From the NCBI RefSeq assembly GCF_938045405.1, contig NZ_CALIMW010000090.1:1-8884 (forward strand): a stretch of 8,884 nt of DNA, read 5' to 3'. Positions 6,814 through 8,884 of this stretch are shown one piece after another; the first letter of the stretch is position 1, and each line of letters begins with the position of its first letter. The notes under the pieces were generated by a model. The model was not told the origin of the DNA. It was given only the letters and a program-made list of their open reading frames with translations, and made no database searches. Origin of the DNA: an uncultured Campylobacter sp. GTDB lineage: Bacteria; Campylobacterota; Campylobacteria; Campylobacterales; Campylobacteraceae. The translations under genes were made by a program, and so were the position numbers.

Positions 6814-7572
6814 GTGAAAGGAACTATTTTGGCTAAGGGCATTATCCTTGCCGCAGATGAGAGCCGCTACTCATACCAGCAAGAGGATGTGAAATCGGCA
6901 AACGAGGAAGGCAAACCAGTCGTTTTGAGTCAAGGCGATGAAGTTGATTTTATCGCAGAAGGTCAAACTGCAAAGGAGATATACCTTACAAAAACAAAGC
7001 TCATTAACGTAGATTTCTCTAATTTTTCTCTTGGGGATGATAATTTATCAACCATCAGAACGCTTGGACTAGCGGGATCGGCGCTACCGATTTTAGGCGT
7101 TATTCCGTTTATCGGTTTAGTTTTCGTCATCGCAGGTTTTATATGTATATTGCTCGCTATCATCAAGCTTTCAAATAAAGCTGCCAGCCCTACGCTTAAG
7201 AAAAACTACATCATTTATTTAGTAGCCACCGTCGTAGCGACCATACTTATCTTTATAGGTGCGACTATGGGGGTATTCGCACTGATAGGCGCTAGCGCTA
7301 AATATGGCGGTGCCAGCGGTATCGGCATAGCCATTGGCGTCATTTTCTTCATCGCCGGCATAATCGGTATGATCTATGCGTTTTTTAAAGAATTCCAAGT
7401 TTATAATGAGCTTTCAAGAATATCGGGCGATAAATTTTTCCTCTATTACTTCATTTGCACGGTCGTCGGTGCGCTAACGGTCGCTATAGCTATCGGATAT
7501 TTTATACTTCTGGCGGCGTTTATCTTACAAATCATCGCTTGGTATAGGCTACGAGAGATTAAGGCGGCTTAA
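6814..7572 (+). CDS. Cold-shock-like small beta domain fused to a DUF996-like multi-helix membrane protein
   Basis: The 252-residue protein starts at GTG 6814. Residues 1-60 (MKGTILAKGIILAADESRYSY, in part, then DEVDFIAEGQTAKEIYL) follow the pattern of the cold-shock-like beta domain found at the N-terminus of some TM2 and other small membrane proteins: KGxI...G.I...D..RY.F, then G..V.F.......A..I. From about residue 83 it is strongly hydrophobic, with segments near 85-118, 132-160, 168-190 and 208-245. Linkers such as IIKLSN and FQVYNELSRISGDKFF resemble DUF996 membrane proteins. The function of both parts is unknown; the N-terminal domain should be cytoplasmic. The gene has its own promoter and is less GC-rich than its neighbours, with fewer GCG/CGC codons, which may hint at acquisition or simply reflect its hydrophobic content. 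The coding call is firm; the domain names are pattern-based. Confidence 0.75.
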   Translation: MKGTILAKGIILAADESRYSYQQEDVKSANEEGKPVVLSQGDEVDFIAEGQTAKEIYLTKTKLINVDFSNFSLGDDNLSTIRTLGLAGSALPILGVIPFIGLVFVIAGFICILLAIIKLSNKAASPTLKKNYIIYLVATVVATILIFIGATMGVFALIGASAKYGGASGIGIAIGVIFFIAGIIGMIYAFFKEFQVYNELSRISGDKFFLYYFICTVVGALTVAIAIGYFILLAAFILQIIAWYRLREIKAA

Positions 7573-7611
7573 ATTTTTGTATTTCTGATCGGCGGGTAAA
7601 TTTGCGCGGAC

Positions 7612-7646
7612 AAAACCCCCCGATAAATTTTAATTTTGCGGGTTTT
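7612..7646. terminator. Hairpin between convergent genes, likely bidirectional terminator
   Basis: AAAACCC (7612-7618) pairs with GGGTTTT (7640-7646) around an AT-rich loop of 21 bases. The stem base gives a T-run to transcripts on both strands, and it lies between the stop of the + strand DUF996-like gene (7572) and the stop of the - strand gene (7695). The long loop makes the fold weaker than a classic terminator. Confidence 0.45.
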
Positions 7647-7694
7647 ATTCGTAAATCCGCATTGTAAATTTAATGGCCCCGTGCTATTTTAAAT

Positions 7695-8825
7695 TTAAAC
7701 GCGATATAGGCTAAAGCAGCCGTAGTCGGTGCGTACGGCTAAAAACTCCTCGCCATTTATGCGCTCAAATTTCGCCTCGCAGCGCTTTACGACGTGCGAG
7801 AGCTCAAAGCTAAGACGCAAATTTCCGCTTTTTAGATCGATGATGTGGGCTTTGTCGTAGCTAATTAGCGCGAGCCTCGAACCGTCCGCGCTAACGCAAA
7901 ACTCGTCCGCTTCGGCGCATTCGCCGTGTAGCCACGCGGGCTTCGACCGCTCGCCGCTCGTAGCGTCAAGGCAAACTAGCTTGCTGGTGTAGCGCTCCTT
8001 GCCTAACACCGAGCCGTCCGCTAAAAAGCAAATTTTATCAAAAATGCCGAAGTCGCCTTTTATCTCGTTTAAATTTTCGCCGTTTAGCGTGCTTAAAATT
8101 TTGATCTCATTTTGCTTGCAATGAAGCGCTAGCCGCGTGCCGTCACCATCGAGCGCGGCACAAAGAATCGGCGTATAGTTTTTTATTTCGGATCTGTATT
8201 CGGTCAGAGGCGAAATCTCGCCGACGCGCAGAGTAAAAATTTGACCAAACATCGCAAACGCCGCCGTATCTTTCGCAGCGCAAACAAAACTCGTAAATTC
8301 TTTGCTATTTTTAAATCTCAACCATTGAGAGAGATCGCTAAATTCGCCGCTTGCGGGATCAAATTTAAAGATAAAGTGATCCAGATCCAAAAGCAAAACC
8401 TCACCCGTGCGCTCCGCCTGCCATGCAAGCGGCTTTGGCAAGAGGGTCTGCTGCTTTACGGCGCCGCTCGCGTCCAGCCTGATGAGAAAGTCATCTAGCG
8501 CGCCGCCCTCTTTGTAGCCGCCGCATTTATAGACGAAAAGCTCACTTTCCGCACCTGCAAAGGCCAGCGCCCCCGTGTATCCGCCGCCGATATAGATGTG
8601 CAAACTCGCCTCGCCCGCTTTGGCGCCCGCGTTTTGCAGGACATAGCCCTTCTTTAGGCTCTCCCACTCCTTTTTCACGCAGGCTTTTTGCGCTTCGTCT
8701 ATGCCGGCAAACTCCTTTTGCGTCAGCCTCGTTTTGCCGTTTTTGACGCTCTCGCTAGCTAAAATTTGACCCTGCACGCGCAAATTTAATCGGTCGCCGC
8801 CGCTTAAATTTATCAAATTTTTCAT
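7695..8825 (-). CDS. Protein with degenerate WGR-like N-terminus and beta-propeller-like body
   Basis: The 376-residue protein starts at ATG 8825-8823; AGGAG (8835-8831 on the - strand) lies 5 bases before it. Residues about 10-64 resemble a WGR domain: short beta strands (LNLRVQGQIL), then QKEFAGIDEAQKACVKKEWESL in part, and KKGYV (58-62), the usual WGR end. The defining Trp-Gly-Arg is missing, so the domain is degenerate. From about residue 75 the chain is beta-rich with repeating motifs (FIFKFDPASGEF, ILCAALDGDGTRLALH, FCVSADGSRLALISYD, AHIIDLKSG), as in WD40-like propellers. There is no signal peptide or membrane helix, so it is probably cytoplasmic. WGR domains are known in PARPs and in bacterial MolR/YehI-like proteins; the role here is unknown. 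It stands alone, convergent with the DUF996-like gene. Confidence 0.7.
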   Translation of the reverse strand: MKNLINLSGGDRLNLRVQGQILASESVKNGKTRLTQKEFAGIDEAQKACVKKEWESLKKGYVLQNAGAKAGEASLHIYIGGGYTGALAFAGAESELFVYKCGGYKEGGALDDFLIRLDASGAVKQQTLLPKPLAWQAERTGEVLLLDLDHFIFKFDPASGEFSDLSQWLRFKNSKEFTSFVCAAKDTAAFAMFGQIFTLRVGEISPLTEYRSEIKNYTPILCAALDGDGTRLALHCKQNEIKILSTLNGENLNEIKGDFGIFDKICFLADGSVLGKERYTSKLVCLDATSGERSKPAWLHGECAEADEFCVSADGSRLALISYDKAHIIDLKSGNLRLSFELSHVVKRCEAKFERINGEEFLAVRTDYGCFSLYRV

Positions 8826-8852
8826 TTTCGCTCCTGCGGATTAGTTTTAAAA

Positions 8853-8858
8853 ATTATC
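8853..8858 (-). promoter_or_regulatory. Possible -10 box of the WGR/propeller gene
   Basis: Read on the - strand, GATAAT lies about 28 bases before the ATG at 8825, in the only AT-rich stretch of this leader. It matches five of six TATAAT positions. No -35 is evident. Confidence 0.35.
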
Positions 8859-8862
8859 GCAA

Positions 8863-8882
8863 AGCGGCGCTTAAAAGCCGCT
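8863..8882. terminator. Hairpin at the right edge, possible terminator of a neighbouring gene
   Basis: AGCGGC (8863-8868) and GCCGCT (8877-8882) form a perfect 6-bp stem with an 8-base loop. On the - strand the stem is followed by TTTGCGATAATTTTT, so it could end a - strand gene lying right of the window, just before the promoter of the WGR/propeller gene. The window ends two bases later, so the context is incomplete. Confidence 0.35.
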
Positions 8883-8884
8883 AA

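Overview
The window looks like a chromosomal segment of a Campylobacter-type epsilonproteobacterium (Campylobacterota), most like the oral or gut species with moderate GC content. The grounds are the very frequent palindromic word AAATTT, often extended to AAATTTTA, at gene ends, in spacers and inside genes. Other grounds are strong AAGGAG ribosome binding sites and TATAAT -10 boxes in AT-rich DNA without a clear -35. The species assignment is inference; no rRNA or tRNA is present to settle it.

Layout on the + strand: (1) bases 1-1872, the 3' part of a fused permease/ATPase ABC transporter of the SbmA/BacA-YddA type, cut by the left window edge and carrying an unusual polar insertion of about 75 residues. 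(2) 1873-2749, about 880 bases with no convincing gene. Its right-hand part is GC-rich, poor in AAATTT, full of short hairpins, and contains degenerate direct repeats spaced about 64-69 bases. (3) 2750-3238, a small two-helix membrane protein with a paired-histidine helix resembling DUF4405 heme-binding membrane proteins. (4) 3505-5580, a complete TonB-dependent outer-membrane receptor with its own -10 box and a 10-bp palindrome at the predicted transcription start. (5) 5696-6487, a class I SAM-dependent methyltransferase anchored by two N-terminal membrane helices. (6) 6598-6753, a doubtful 51-codon ORF. (7) 6814-7572, a cold-shock-like small beta domain fused to a DUF996-like multi-helix membrane region, with its own promoter. 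A hairpin with A/T flanks separates it from (8), on the - strand at 8825-7695, a protein with a degenerate WGR-like N-terminus and a beta-propeller-like body.

The DUF4405-like protein, the TonB receptor and the membrane methyltransferase lie head to tail and may form one functional locus: outer-membrane uptake of a metal chelate or cofactor plus inner-membrane processing or electron transfer. This is inferred from order and orientation only; the substrate cannot be read from the sequence. The last two genes are standalone, little-characterised architectures. I found no CRISPR array, insertion sequence, tRNA or rRNA. The most unusual parts are the degenerate repeat region, the transporter insertion, and the two domain fusions near the right end.
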